Positions 1-10,462 of a DNA stretch of 64,000 bases are shown here, piece after piece. The position numbers were made by a program, and so were the translations under genes. The stretch comes from Triticum aestivum (taxonomy: Eukaryota > Streptophyta > Magnoliopsida > Poales > Poaceae), in NCBI RefSeq assembly GCF_018294505.1, contig NC_057808.1, positions 223,093,325 through 223,157,324 of the forward strand, in the 5' to 3' direction. Every line of letters begins with the position of its first letter. The stretch's first letter is position 1. The notes below the pieces were generated by a model. The model did not search any database and had not been told where the DNA came from. It saw only the letters and a list, made by a program, of their open reading frames with translations.

Positions 1-541
1 GTGCTGAAATTGTAAGTAGCGGAGTAGTTTGATAGCAAGATAATTTGTAATGAGCAAGTAATGGTAGTAGTAACAAAATTGCAGCAAGGTATCCCAATCC
101 TTTTGAGGCAAAGGACGGGCCAAAACGGTCTCTTATGATAAGCAAAGCGTTCTTGAGGGTACACGGGAATTTCATCTAGTCACTTTCATCATGTTGGTTT
201 GATTTGTGTTCGCTACTTTGATAATTTGATATGTGGGTGGACCGATGCTTAGGTGATGTTCTTACTTGAACAAACCTCCTACTTATGATTAACCCTCCCA
301 CAAGCATCCGCAACTACGAGAAAAGTATTAAGAATAAATTCTAACCATAGCATTAAACTTTTGGATCCAATCGGTCCCTTACGAAATAGCGCATAAACTG
401 GGGTTTAAGCTTCTGTCACTCTCGCAACCCACCATCTAATTGCTACTCCACAATGCATTCCCTTAGGCCCGAATATGGTGAAGTGCCATGTAGTCGACGT
501 TCACATGACACCACTAAGGGAATAACAACATACATACTATC
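1..541 (-). repeat. Athila-1 3' LTR, outer segment
   Basis: This aligns almost base for base with 16911-17420 of the 5' LTR and with 41765-42302 of the second Athila element. The LTR is interrupted after catactatc at 541 and resumes with aaaatatcg at 7144; the uninterrupted order is visible at 42296-42312. Confidence 0.85.
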
Positions 542-795
542 TGTCGTGGAATTGTCACGGCAGATGTCCTTGAGCTAGGACTTAGTCGTGGAGCCATCGC
601 AGCTAGGAAGCTTGAAGGGGTTAAGCGGGACAAGGAACACGAGGGGTTATACTGGTTCGGCCCCTTACGGTGAAGGTAAAAGCCTACGTCCAGTTGAGGT
701 GGTATTGATTAGGGTTTCGATGACCAGGGAGCTTAATTGCTATGCCTGGCTCTCGATGAGATCTTTCTTGTCCCTAAACCGCTGCCGGGTCGGCC

Positions 796-807
796 CTTTA
801 TATAGGG
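796..807 (-). promoter_or_regulatory. TATA box of the LTR promoter
   Basis: The minus strand reads CCCTATATAAAG, a canonical plant TATA box. It is placed so that R and U5 would occupy roughly the outer 220 bp of the LTR. Confidence 0.5.
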
Positions 808-1343
808 AGGCTGACGCCTAGCAGCTCTCAGAGTCCCGGCCGGCTCATAAGAGTGTTCGGCTTGGACTCTCAACTATCCTTGCCTTACACTACAAGTTCT
901 ACCATGATAATGATTGTAACTACGGGCCTTAAGCCATATCCGGGTCTTAAGCCCATCTTTGACCCACCGTCTTCAAGCTTGGCGCCGGGCTTCTGGCAAT
1001 GACCATTATGAGTAACCCGGCCCCTTCCTGGCGGGTGACTCTAAGGTCTATATCCTCAACATTAGGCCCCAGATTGATTTGAGCCGGCTCATGTCAATCT
1101 TCAATTCTTTCGTCAGAAAAAATCTCCGGCTTACCATTTGTGTGAAGGCCATAACCCGGCGTGACGTCATTCTCTGGACTCCGGGTAATCCGCCGTGACG
1201 TCATCTTCCATTAAGCCCGTTTTTTACTCCACCAGATCCGCAACGGATCTTATCTTTACTGCCATCCCGAAAATCGAGGCGTTTCGTGGGGAGATAACCA
1301 CGCCGTGGTCTCCTTGTTTCTCGCGCCCACTTATGAGCTCGCC

Positions 1344-1355
1344 CTTATAAATAGG
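1344..1355 (+). promoter_or_regulatory. TATA box of the antisense gene
   Basis: The plus strand reads cttataaatagg, about 30 bp before a pyrimidine-rich GC-rich leader. The leader ends at a consensus donor (1537, GTAAGT), and an acceptor (TTATCATAG, 2131-2139) lies 16 bp before the ATG at 2156. This gives a leader exon of about 1375-1536 and a leader intron of 1537-2139. Confidence 0.5.
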
Positions 1356-2155
1356 CCGGCCCGACGGGCCTTCAGCCACTCCCCTCTTCTTCGTCTTCTT
1401 CCTCGCGCCACTGCTCCCCTGCTCGAGCTCTTCTGCTGCCGCCGCCGCGGGTCTTCTCACCGTCACCAACTCAGGCCGCTGCATCACCCTGATTTGACCA
1501 GAGAAACGCGACGACCTCCGCGACACACCAGCCCCTGTAAGTCCTGCTTGCCCTGTAGAACAGATCTGCCGTAGGGTTCGTCCGTGTTCTTCGTGTTCTT
1601 CGCTGTCGCCCACGAGCGCCGGTAGTTTTCATTTTTACTGCCCTTTTTTTTATCTTAGCCTTGTATAGAACCACTGCGGTAGCGGTTTAGCACCCATTTC
1701 TCATGCAAGTAGACCTCTTTTTACTGCATAAAGGCCTCATTCGAGCTCAAGAACTCCCCTACGTCTGTTTTTAGGTCTAGAAATTTTCCTTTTGCCCGAC
1801 CATTTTGATCCAAAATATTTACCGCAATGTGTGAAACCTGTTTTCACCACACTTAGTAAAAAACTGCACTCATTGAGTCATGGCGGTTTACATTTCCGGC
1901 TTAAAGAAACCATGCGCCATAGAACCTTCCGACTCAAAGGAGACCATGCGCCATAGAATCTTCCGGCTCATCTGTGATAAGGCCGTAGACAATCGAATTA
2001 CTCTCAACACCTTGGGCGGCTTAAACAACCTGGCACACTTAGATATATGTCATTAGTCCCCTCCGTAAGCCGCCACTTAACACTGAACTATAACTTTCCT
2101 CCGACTTATACTTAAACCGGACGTTTCCTTTTATCATAGGCTGCCGACTTTCACC

Positions 2156-5100
2156 ATGCCTCCCAAAGCTCCTAAAGCCTCCATCACTTGCAATTGGATG
2201 AGGTCCAATGTTACCAACGAGACGTTAGCAGATTTTGTCAAGTCAGGCTACCTGCCCAAGAAGGATGTCATGTCCTACCGTGCCCCCGACCCATCAGAGG
2301 AGAGACCACAGCCAAGGGACGGGGAGGTGGTCATTTTTGCGGATCACATGAGCCGGGGCTTCGCACCGCCCGGCTCAAAGTTTTTTAGAGACGTGCTGAA
2401 CTTCTTTGACCTGCGGCCACAAGATATAGGACCCAACTCGGTGTCCAACATCTGCAACTTCCAAGTGTTCTGCGAGGTTTATCTTGGAGAAGAGCCCAGT
2501 CTGCTGCTCTTCAGAGAGCTCTTCTACTTGAACCGCCAGAACGAGTGCGCCAACGGGCCAAGTTTGGAGCTAGGCGGCGTCTCCATTCAGAGACGGAGAG
2601 ACTGTCTTTTCCCTTACGCCGAGCCGCCGAGTCACCCAAAAGACTGGAATCTGACGTGGTTCTATTGCCAAGACACGTCACCGGCTGACGAGAGCCCGCT
2701 GCCCGGCTTTCGCCCTTCACGTCTGGAGCCAACTCACCCGCTGTCTGACAAGTTAACTCAGGCGGAACGCCAACCTCTGCTCCCCACCATCAACAAGATC
2801 AAGGCTCTCCTGGGCAATGGTCTTAACGGAATCGATCTGGTCCGGGTCTGGATCTCCTGGCGGGTGATCCCATTGAGCCGCCGCCCCGGCTTAATGTGCG
2901 AGTACACGGGCCGAAAGGATGACCCCCGGAGACACAGCCGCAACGATCTTCCTGAAGATGTTGCAGAGGATATGACCAAGGCTCTCTTGAACGAGAGCCT
3001 GGCAGACTGCGGGAGGACCGGGTTAGCCCCCTTCTGCAAGACCAACCCAGCCCCAGCGGTAAGCCGGTGATCTGAACATCTTATCTTCTTCTGTATATAA
3101 CTTTCATCTGAATCGTTTTAAGAAATCATCATTGTATTTTTCAGGCTGATGACAAGTTCTGGCGGGTCAAATATGACCATGAGGCGGCCAAGAAGGCCAG
3201 AAAGGCGAAGAAAGCCGCCAAGAAAGCCGCCCCTCGCAAGAAGGAAGTAGGCCTACTGCTTCAGAGCTGATGCAACTAAGCGACAGCTCCGAGTCAGAGG
3301 TAACCCCTGAGCCTGTAAGTCCTTGTTGTATTTGTTGTTTATTTTTGTCTGCCTTATCAATACTTGTTCATCGATAGGACGACACCGGAGCAAGTAACCC
3401 GGTGGTTGAAGAGGTAATGTCACTTTCCTCCGACTCGGAGCCCTTGCCAAGGCTGAAAGTCCGAAGGGTAACCCGGAAAGTAAGCTTTTCACATCCTTTA
3501 GCTTATCAAGACCCTCAATTTATTTTGAAGCGACAGGTTCATGAGAGCCGGCGGCACACCCGGACCGACAAAAACACTGACCTATCCTTCGGGTTACCTG
3601 ACACATCAAGGAAACGCCGGACCGAGGTGATCTCAAAATTGTACCCTTTTCATCCTTTGGCAGGTGTTATACGTCAACCACTCAACTCTTCTGACTCAAA
3701 CTATCAGGAAACTTCCCCCTCTTCTGGCGATTCTATGCAGTCAAGCCTACCGGCTTTCAAGACCGTGCCCGGGTAATGATAACCATCTCAATTTGCACTT
3801 TGTCTTTACTTACATTTTCTTGCTTAACCTTTCTGTCTTTTCAGTGCCCAGGCCAAGCTCACCAAGAGGGCGAAGAAAACCAAGCCGGTCGAAGAGCCGG
3901 ATTTTCCTGAGCCAGAGGCAGCCGCTCAAGAACCGCTAGCTGCCTCTGCTCCTGAGGCCGCTGCTCCAACCGACAAGCCAATAGCAGAAGCTTCTGTTAA
4001 CCCGGAGGCCTCCAGCTCGTCTCAACCAGCAGATGACCCGGACGTGGTAATCACCCGGACGGAATTTGTTGAGCCGGGGAGACCTACTGCGTTGGCCAAG
4101 TGCTCCGCCAAAGGGGAGCTGCTACAGCCCCGCCGGGTTAACCTGGACCTCACCGACTACGCCACTTTGAACATCGGAGAAATAGTCTCCGGCTTCGTCA
4201 GCCAAGTGCACAAGAGCCGGGATGCAGAGATTGCCATGGTGAACCAGATTCAGCAGAAGTCTGAGGTATTATTCTTCTGTCTTTTTACTTACTGCATAGT
4301 TACCTTTACCATGCTAGCCCCCAAGTCGACGACTTATGACTGAATATGTTGTAGACTTAAGTTCCGGCTTACTCAATTGAACCGGCAATTTGTAGATAGA
4401 AACGTTCAATATGCATTAGCCCCCAAGTGCCAAGTGTCTTTGCTTGGAAAGTGCTTGGGACTTTAAAACTGTTCATCCTATAACCCGGAAATTATGCATG
4501 CAGGCTGCTTGTAAAAAGTTTGAAGCTGACATCTCCGATCTGAAGAACCGGCTGAAGATGCAAGAAATGGAGACCCGGAAGGCAAATGCCAAATTTGTGT
4601 CCAGTATCGCCGCGCAAGAAAAGCTGAAGACGGAGTTTGACGCTGAACGGAAGGCTTGGGCTGAAGAAAAGGCCGCGCTGGTGAACCGGGCTGAACAAGC
4701 GGAGAAGGCCCTCTCCGAGAAGACCGCCGAACTCTCCGGCTTAAAGCGCCAAGTGTCCCAGATGGTTGCCGCAATCTTCGGTAAGTCTTCTCACCGGCTT
4801 TCATCAAGCTTAGAATCTGTACATCCCATAACTCACCCTTGTCGGCGGCTTATCGTATTCTGTTAAACAGGTCCCAGAAGTGCCAACCTCAACCAGAGTG
4901 TGGTAACCAAGCTGAAGGCCGTGTACACCCTGGTGGAGCAACTCTACACCGGGTCACAGCGTGCCTTGGCTGTGGTGGCCCTATCCAACGAGGTGCCGAC
5001 TCACCTGGCGGAAGTTCTTCGCCGGCTCGCCGTTCTGCCTCAACGTATCCAAGAGCTGCGACGGGCCTCTGCAAGAACCGGAGCTATCGCCGCGCTGAGC

Positions 5101-5430
5101 CGGGCCAAGGCGTTCCTTCCAGAGTTAGACCCGGCAGACATCGCCCTCGGCTATCCAAGCTTAAAGGAAGACGGCTCCGCCTTTGACCAGAAGGACTTCG
5201 CGGCTTGCGTGAAGATCGTACGCCCGGTGGCCACTCTGATTGGCAATGATACAGATCTGACTAAGTATCAGCCGGGTTACAATGCGGAAAATCAGAGGAT
5301 CCCGACCCCTCACTATGAAGCCCTCAGCTTAATCCCGCCGGCTCGTCAGCACACCTTCGCCCCGGAGATTGACCCGGCCGGGTTAATTGACGAGGAAGCT
5401 CAATTCGAAGCTCTGAGCGGCATCGACTAG
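2156..5430 (+). CDS. Antisense retroelement gene with gypsy-type Transposase_28 domain (seven exons counting the leader, one frameshift)
   Basis: The function is unknown. Consensus GT-AG junctions give coding exons 2156-3058, 3145-3314, 3378-3772, 3845-4265, 4504-4780 and 4871-5430, about 900 codons in all. Exon 1 resembles the putative gypsy-type transposon domain PF04195 (MSRGFAPPGSKFF, then FRELFYLN). Exon 2 is Lys/Ala-rich (about residues 302-340). Exons 3-4 are acidic and Pro/Ala-rich. Exon 5 is a heptad-rich coiled coil. Exon 6 is helical and ends in GSGID-like residues and TAG. All intron phases agree except exon 2: it is 170 nt, one short of a multiple of three, with the frame change near 3250. 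That single-base loss would truncate the product. The gene is antisense to its element's pol and has its own TATA box. Start choice: the first ATG after the leader acceptor. Confidence 0.65.
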
Positions 5431-6045
5431 AAGTCGTCGACTTTCCAGACCTTGGGAACAGCCGGAGGAGAAGAGAGAGACGAGCCGGAGACTTCAACCC
5501 AGCAAGCGTCGTAACTCTGCTGGCGGCTTATAAAACAATGCTCCACCCTTTTGGACTCAATGAGTCTTGTAATAGAGTAGGACCAACACTTTAACTCTGC
5601 CGTGCCATCGTGCACACGTTGAATGCCGAAGTCCATTGAAGTTGTCTTCTTTATATTTCTCTGGGTCATAATTGATCATTCATTGTCCTTAAGCTCAAAA
5701 TAGTTGCCTTTAACCGTCCTGCATAAAAGGACAAATCACAAGTCTCTAGGCGGCTTACCGCACTGAGAATCATATGTTTTAGATATATAACCCGGAATAT
5801 GAATCAAAAAAGACTGGTCCTCAATTATGTCCTTAATACAGCCGTAATAACACACTTAGCGGTCTGCAAGCATACTTCCGGTTTAAATAACCCGGGTAAT
5901 AAGGTTGGTACCTTAATTCCGATTTACCTGTCTTAATAGTTAACACTGTAAATCAACGTTAAACCGGCAAGGTGAGACCCGGCTGCACACACTTTGAAAT
6001 AATCAGAAGAAACTTGCTATGAAGCAGAAGAACTTAGGGGCTTCC
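5431..6045. other. Non-coding spacer of the Tat fragment
   Basis: No sustained reading frame is visible. It holds the 3' flank of the antisense gene and scattered ccggctta / aacccgg words that are also frequent in its exons and introns. Confidence 0.5.
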
Positions 6046-6436
6046 GGTTCGAATACGACCAGAGACCCGGCCCAAAGGGGTTATGCTAGGATTCGAATGC
6101 GATCATATAGCCCCCAGTGGGTGTGGCGATGCCAATCAAGAGGGTACCGACAGCTATGTTCTCTTTGGTTCGAATACGACCCATGTTTGAACAGGAAGCC
6201 CCCAAATGACTTTTAAGAATTGTTTAACGACGCTGATTCGAATACGATCCACGTCGGTTCTCAAAGGGGTTAAACTAAGATTCAAATATGATCAAAGAAA
6301 ACTCCCCAATGAGCTCGGCACTTTGCCAATCAAATGGGTATCAACAGCTATGTTCTCTTTGGTTCGAATATGACCTATGTTTGAACAGGAAGCCCCCAAG
6401 TGACCTTATTGCCTACGGCTAGATTCGAATACGATC
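6046..6436. repeat. Seven dispersed GRTTCGAATACGAYC motifs plus an 80-bp direct repeat
   Basis: The motif core TTCGAATACGA (or one to three changes from it) occurs at 6046, 6089, 6167, 6235, 6279, 6361 and 6422. Superimposed is a direct repeat of about 80 bp, 6131-6210 and 6324-6404, each containing ctatgttctctttggttcga and ending near tgac. TTCGAA itself is palindromic. It lies between the integrase end and the antisense gene. Confidence 0.75.
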
Positions 6437-6590
6437 ATGAGCCGGATCCTCCTTCAAGTTATCATGTAATCTTGTAATGAAAACAATACGTGCATATTTG
6501 GAGGAGAAAAAAGGACAGAGGTCATGCTTTATTGTTTATCATAATATATACATGGCTCAGAGAAATATGTACATTATGAGAGCCGGTGGC

Positions 6591-7143
6591 TCAAGTGTAG
6601 TAAGGCCGAAGCTGAGCTATGTTCCACGGCCGACGGGTCTCTTCCTCCGACTTACGTGAATCTTTGTGCTCCCGAATGTCAATGAGGTAATATGACCGGT
6701 TGTGCAGATTCTTGCTGACCACAAAGGGCCCTTCCCAAGGCGGGGATAGCTTGTGCGCGTCCGTTTGATCTTGGATGAGCCGGAGGACCAGATCGCCTTC
6801 CTGGAAGACCCAGGATTTAACCCGGCGACTATGATAACGGCGCAGGTCCTGTTGGTAAATTGCTGAGCGAGCTGCTGCCACATCACGCTGTTCGTCCAAC
6901 AAGTCAAGAGCGTCTTGGCGCGCCTGTTCATTATCCGCCTCAACGTAAGCCGCCACTCGAGGCGAGTCATGACGGATGTCACTAGGGAGGACTGCTTCTG
7001 CCCCATAAACCATGAAGAAAGGCGTGAAACCTGTAGACCTGTTAGGAGTAGTATTGATGCTCCATAACACGGAGGGAAACTCCTCCACCCAACAACCCGG
7101 CGTCCGTTGCAAAGGGACCAAAAGCCGGGGCTTGATGCCCTTC
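6591..7143 (-). pseudogene. Integrase C-terminal fragment, Tat lineage
   Basis: The minus-strand frame from the junction at 7143 encodes about 184 residues. Its start resembles the integrase core end (GIKPRLLVP, then LWSINTTPNRSTGFTPFFMVYG). It continues with the C-terminal module GDLVLR...KLSPPWEGPFVV...YYLID and terminates at 6591. The catalytic D-D-E part is missing because the element is truncated here; any upstream methionine comes from host LTR sequence. It has no known function alone. Confidence 0.75.
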
Positions 7144-8002
7144 AAAATATCGAACACATATCAAGTTCACATGATTACTTGCAACATGATTTCTCCCGTG
7201 ACCTCAAGAACAAAAGTAACTACTCACAAATGATAAACATGTTCATGATCAGAGGAGTATTAAATAGCATAATGGATCTGAACATATAATCTTCCACCAA
7301 ATAAACCATATAGTAATCAACTACAAGATGTAATCAACACTACTGGTCACCCACAAGCACCAATCTATAGTTTCGGTAACAAGATTGAACACAAGAGATG
7401 AACTAGGGTTTGAGAGGAGATGATGCTGTTGAAGATGTTGATGGAGATTGCCCTCCCCATGATGGGAGAGTTGTTGGTGATGATGACGACGATTTCCCCC
7501 TCCGGGAGGGAAGTTCCCCCGGCGGAATCGCTCCGCCGGAGGGCAAAAGTGCTCCTGCCCAAGTTCCGCCTCGAGACGGCGGCGCTCCGTCCCGAAAGTC
7601 TCCTCCTTTACTTTTTCTAGGTCAAAATGACTTATATACCAGAAGATGGGCACCGGAGGTGGGCCGAGGAGGCCACAACCCACCAGGGCGCGCCTGGGGG
7701 GCCTGGCGCGCCCAGGTGGGTTGTGCCCACCAGGTGGCCCCCTCTGGTGTTTATTGGCTCCGGTATTTCTTAAATAATCCATAAAAAATCTCCGTGAAGT
7801 TTCAGCTCATTTGGAGTTGTGCAGAATAGGTGGCCTGACGTAGCTTTTCCAGGTCCAGATTTCTAGCTGCCGGAATTCTCCCTCTTTGCGTGTTCCTTGC
7901 AAATTATGAGAGAAAAGGCATTAGAATTACTCCAAAAAGAATTATTATGGATAAAACATTATAAATAACAGTAAGAAAACATGATGCAAAATGGACGTAT
8001 CA
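7144..8002 (-). repeat. Athila-1 3' LTR, inner segment
   Basis: It continues the LTR interrupted at 541 and ends in gacgtatca at 8002, i.e. minus-strand TGATACGTCC. It aligns with 17413-18269 and with 42305-43166. It contains a minus-strand TATA box (GGTATATAAG, 7631-7640) and a GC-rich inverted-repeat module (7671-7735). Confidence 0.85.
7631..7640 (-). promoter_or_regulatory. Athila LTR TATA box
   Basis: The minus strand reads GGTATATAAG. The same element is present at about 17897-17907 and 42791-42803 (minus) and 12191-12202 (plus, solo LTR), always at the same distance downstream of the GC-rich module. Confidence 0.5.
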
Positions 8003-8016
8003 ACTCCCCCAAGCTT
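8003..8016 (-). other. Polypurine tract of Athila-1
   Basis: The minus strand reads AAGCTTGGGGGAGT immediately before the LTR start TGATACGTCC. The identical tract precedes the second Athila LTR at 43167-43180. Confidence 0.65.
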
Positions 8017-9579
8017 AGACCTCGCTTGTCCTCAAGCGAAAACCGAAATCGAAAAACATGTCCACATGCTTTGAGGGAGAGGTGTCGATAAAAACAAAAT
8101 ACGGACATAGAAGCATCATGTTGATTAATATAATAGCAACAACATTAAACATAGGAATTTTATCATAGAACTTTTATCATATACTTCTCATAAATAAGTA
8201 ATAGTTCATCACACAATCGAAGTATAAAGCAGAAACGCTATTAGAAACCAACAAACTATGTTCTCGGTCAACTTTGCAACTACAATTCATCATCTTTTTA
8301 GGAAGGGTCACGTATCGGAGCCTTTAGGCAAGTCCACATACTCAACCATCATATAGTCTTCTATGATTGCTAACACTCACCTCGTACCCATGAGCAAAAC
8401 ATTTCAACCGGACACATAGAAAGATAGGGGCTTATAGTTTCGCCTCCCAACATACTCACCTCAAGGGTGATGTCAAAAATAATAACTCATGCCATCTATA
8501 TTCAACTGGAGATATGTGCCTAGATCTTTCCTCACCACATGATGCTTGCCAAAGGAGAAAAATGAAAGGAATAGAAGGAAAACTTTGACTCTTTGCATAA
8601 AAGTCAGTGCATAAAAATAAAGGATAGGCCCTTCGTAGAGGGAAGCAGAGGTTGCCATGCGCTTATTTGTTTGTATGCTCAATCCCTTAGTGCAACAGAA
8701 CGTCACGTTGTATTGCCCCTTAAGATGACAACCTTTATTATGCAGTCTGTCGCTTTTATTCTTTGTCATCCAAGTTCGTACAACACCCAATTTTCTCTTA
8801 CACTAAATTATCTCACACTTTTAGAAGCAATTTTTACTGCCTTTTTGCACCGATGACAACTTACTTGAGGGATCTTGCTCAATCCCTAGGTAGGTATGGT
8901 GGACACTCGAAAAAGATTTGGCTTTAAGGGTTTTTGGATGCACAAGTAGTATCTCTACTTAGTGCAGAATTTTTGGCAAGCAAAGATAGGGGGCAAGCAC
9001 CACATGTTAAAGGATATATGACAATATGACTTCTATGTGAATATAAACAAACATAAACCATTAAGTTGTCTTCCTTGTCTAGCATCAACAATTTTAGCAT
9101 ACAATATTTTGATAAGGGCTCACAATCACAAAAGATTTCTAGGATAGTATATCTATATGTGAATCTTCTCTTCCCTTATTAATTCTTTCATGAGTTGCAT
9201 CATTGACTAATGCTATGTTTGTCAATCTCTAATAAAATTTTCTACTTATACTTTTCCTTATGTGGTGTTATCACCTATCATAGGATTAGTATATAATCTT
9301 ATTGATTCATTTCCTTTCTCTTTTTCTTTCTTTATTTTCAACATGAAAGTAAAGAAAGCAAAAACTCAAACTAACTTTATTATATAACTTGCACATGATT
9401 ACAAGGATAGATCACTAAGCAAACTCTCAAAGAAGAAAGGATCGAACTAAACTTTATTTCATCTAAAAGCAAATGATCTAACTAGGATAAGTAAAAGCAA
9501 AAGGATAGTGGGATGATACGATACCGGGGCACCTCCCCCAAGCTTGGCGTAAGCCAAGGGGAGTGCCCATACCCGATAT
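8017..9579 (-). other. 3' non-coding region of Athila-1
   Basis: No credible ORF is visible. It is collinear with 43181-44362 followed by 62946-63326 of the second Athila element. Short blocks such as acttgtgcatccaaaaacc also occur at about 29990-30010 in the non-autonomous element. A second copy of the polypurine word AAGCTTGGGGGAG lies on the minus strand near 9533-9545. Confidence 0.7.
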
Positions 9580-10155
9580 TCAATTCTCCTTTGGTGGTGA
9601 AGAAGATGATGGCGGTGAAGAAGTACTCTCCAATATAACCATAAGTAGACCCTTCAACCCTTGAATCTCCCGAAGGGCTTGATGGATTAATTCACTATTT
9701 TTCTTCACCTCAGCCATTATGTGTTTATTCTCAGGGCCCCACGGTTTGGTCCCCGCACTGTTATCTCTTGGCCGAGATATGTCCCAGTTGGACGGTATGT
9801 GCCTACGAGGAGTATTCTTGAACCCATAATTGTGAATCAAATTATGAAAATTGTTACGATGTAACCTGTGTAAGGGCCTCCTCGGTAGGAGCTCTTCTTG
9901 TACTTCCAGGCTCGCTTGATTGTTCGATGATCCCATGGCTTGATGAGGATTAGGATGAGTGGAGATGCCAGCTAGTGTACCCCTCTCAGAGGCCGGAGGA
10001 TGAATCCCAATGGGACTTTCCTCTTCTTCCATAGCAACCTCTTCAGCCTCATCCCTCCTTGGATCTTCCTGAGCCAACCCTATGTCTCCTTCTCCATTGT
10101 TGAAGGGCGAGGAAGACATGACGTTGATCTCGTTGAATCTGTCAGAAAACAGCAA
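9580..10155 (-). CDS. Athila 3'-region ORF, unknown function
   Basis: This uninterrupted 191-residue frame lies after pol, where Athila elements often carry an extra or env-like ORF. No signal peptide or membrane segment is evident, so an envelope call is not supported. It begins with a short variable stretch and an internal MSSS. The N-terminal half is acidic (runs of E), the middle is Arg/His/Asn-rich, and the C-terminus is a helical segment followed by SSPPSSSSPPKEN. The second Athila copy has an ORF at the same place (63327-63761) with the same C-terminal residues but a different middle. The internal methionine near 10120 is an alternative start. Confidence 0.45.
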   Translation of the reverse strand: MLFSDRFNEINVMSSSPFNNGEGDIGLAQEDPRRDEAEEVAMEEEESPIGIHPPASERGTLAGISTHPNPHQAMGSSNNQASLEVQEELLPRRPLHRLHRNNFHNLIHNYGFKNTPRRHIPSNWDISRPRDNSAGTKPWGPENKHIMAEVKKNSELIHQALREIQGLKGLLMVILESTSSPPSSSSPPKEN

Positions 10156-10267
10156 GAATAGAGAACAGAGGATTTCTTCGCGATATGATGATCAACAGGT
10201 TCGGGAAGTATATATAGATTTTTTTATCTTGGAGGGCAAGCATATGGAAGAAAAACGGAGTACGGAA

Positions 10268-10347
10268 GGTGTCCCAGGTGGGCACAACCTACCTGGGAGC
10301 GCCAGGCAAGCCTGGCGCGCCCTGGTGTCTTGTGCCCACCAGGGGAC
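10268..10347. repeat. GC-rich inverted-repeat module with GGCGCGCC
   Basis: It contains ggtgggcacaacctacctgg and, in inverted order, ggcgcgccctggtg...tgtgcccacc, forming a long imperfect hairpin. The same module occurs in several LTRs of the window. Confidence 0.7.
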
Positions 10348-10462
10348 GCTTCCTGGAAGTTTCTTTATTTCCAAAATTTTAAAATATTCCAAGACTGATA
10401 AAAAATATTTTTGCGGATTTTTCGGAATCCGTTTACTTACCGTATCACGTACCTCTTTATTT

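Larger units (their letters stand above)
542..1378 (-). repeat. 3' LTR of the Tat-lineage fragment (inner boundary uncertain)
   Basis: The outer terminus ends in CCACGACA on the minus strand. The inner edge is a guess at ttcagcca (1378), which is followed by a pyrimidine-rich stretch (1379-1402) that would read as a purine tract on the minus strand. No second LTR copy is available to confirm this. The LTR could end earlier, and the pyrimidine tract could belong to the leader of the antisense gene. Confidence 0.45.
542..7143 (-). mobile_element. 5'-truncated Tat-lineage gypsy element with antisense gene
   Basis: On the minus strand this runs from the end of an integrase (7143-6591) through a non-coding spacer to a 3' LTR whose outer end, TGTCGTGG in plus orientation, sits at 542. 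A multi-exon gene (2156-5430) runs in the opposite direction between integrase and LTR. Additional antisense ORFs downstream of pol are known for Tat-lineage elements such as Grande. Gag, protease, RT and the 5' LTR are absent. Host LTR sequence continues on both sides without visible loss, yet no convincing target-site duplication flanks the insert. Confidence 0.75.

Noticed and set aside
588..821. Plus-strand 77-codon frame near the left edge
   Set aside because: It lies wholly within the Tat LTR, has no motif and opens in LTR non-coding sequence.
7321..7784. Frames on both strands of the Athila LTR (also 17587-18168, 42581-43006)
   Set aside because: They coincide with promoter and GC-rich hairpin sequence and are not conserved as frames between LTR copies.
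9580..10155. Envelope gene of Athila-1
   Set aside because: The position fits, but no signal peptide, membrane segment or glycoprotein-like cysteine pattern is visible.
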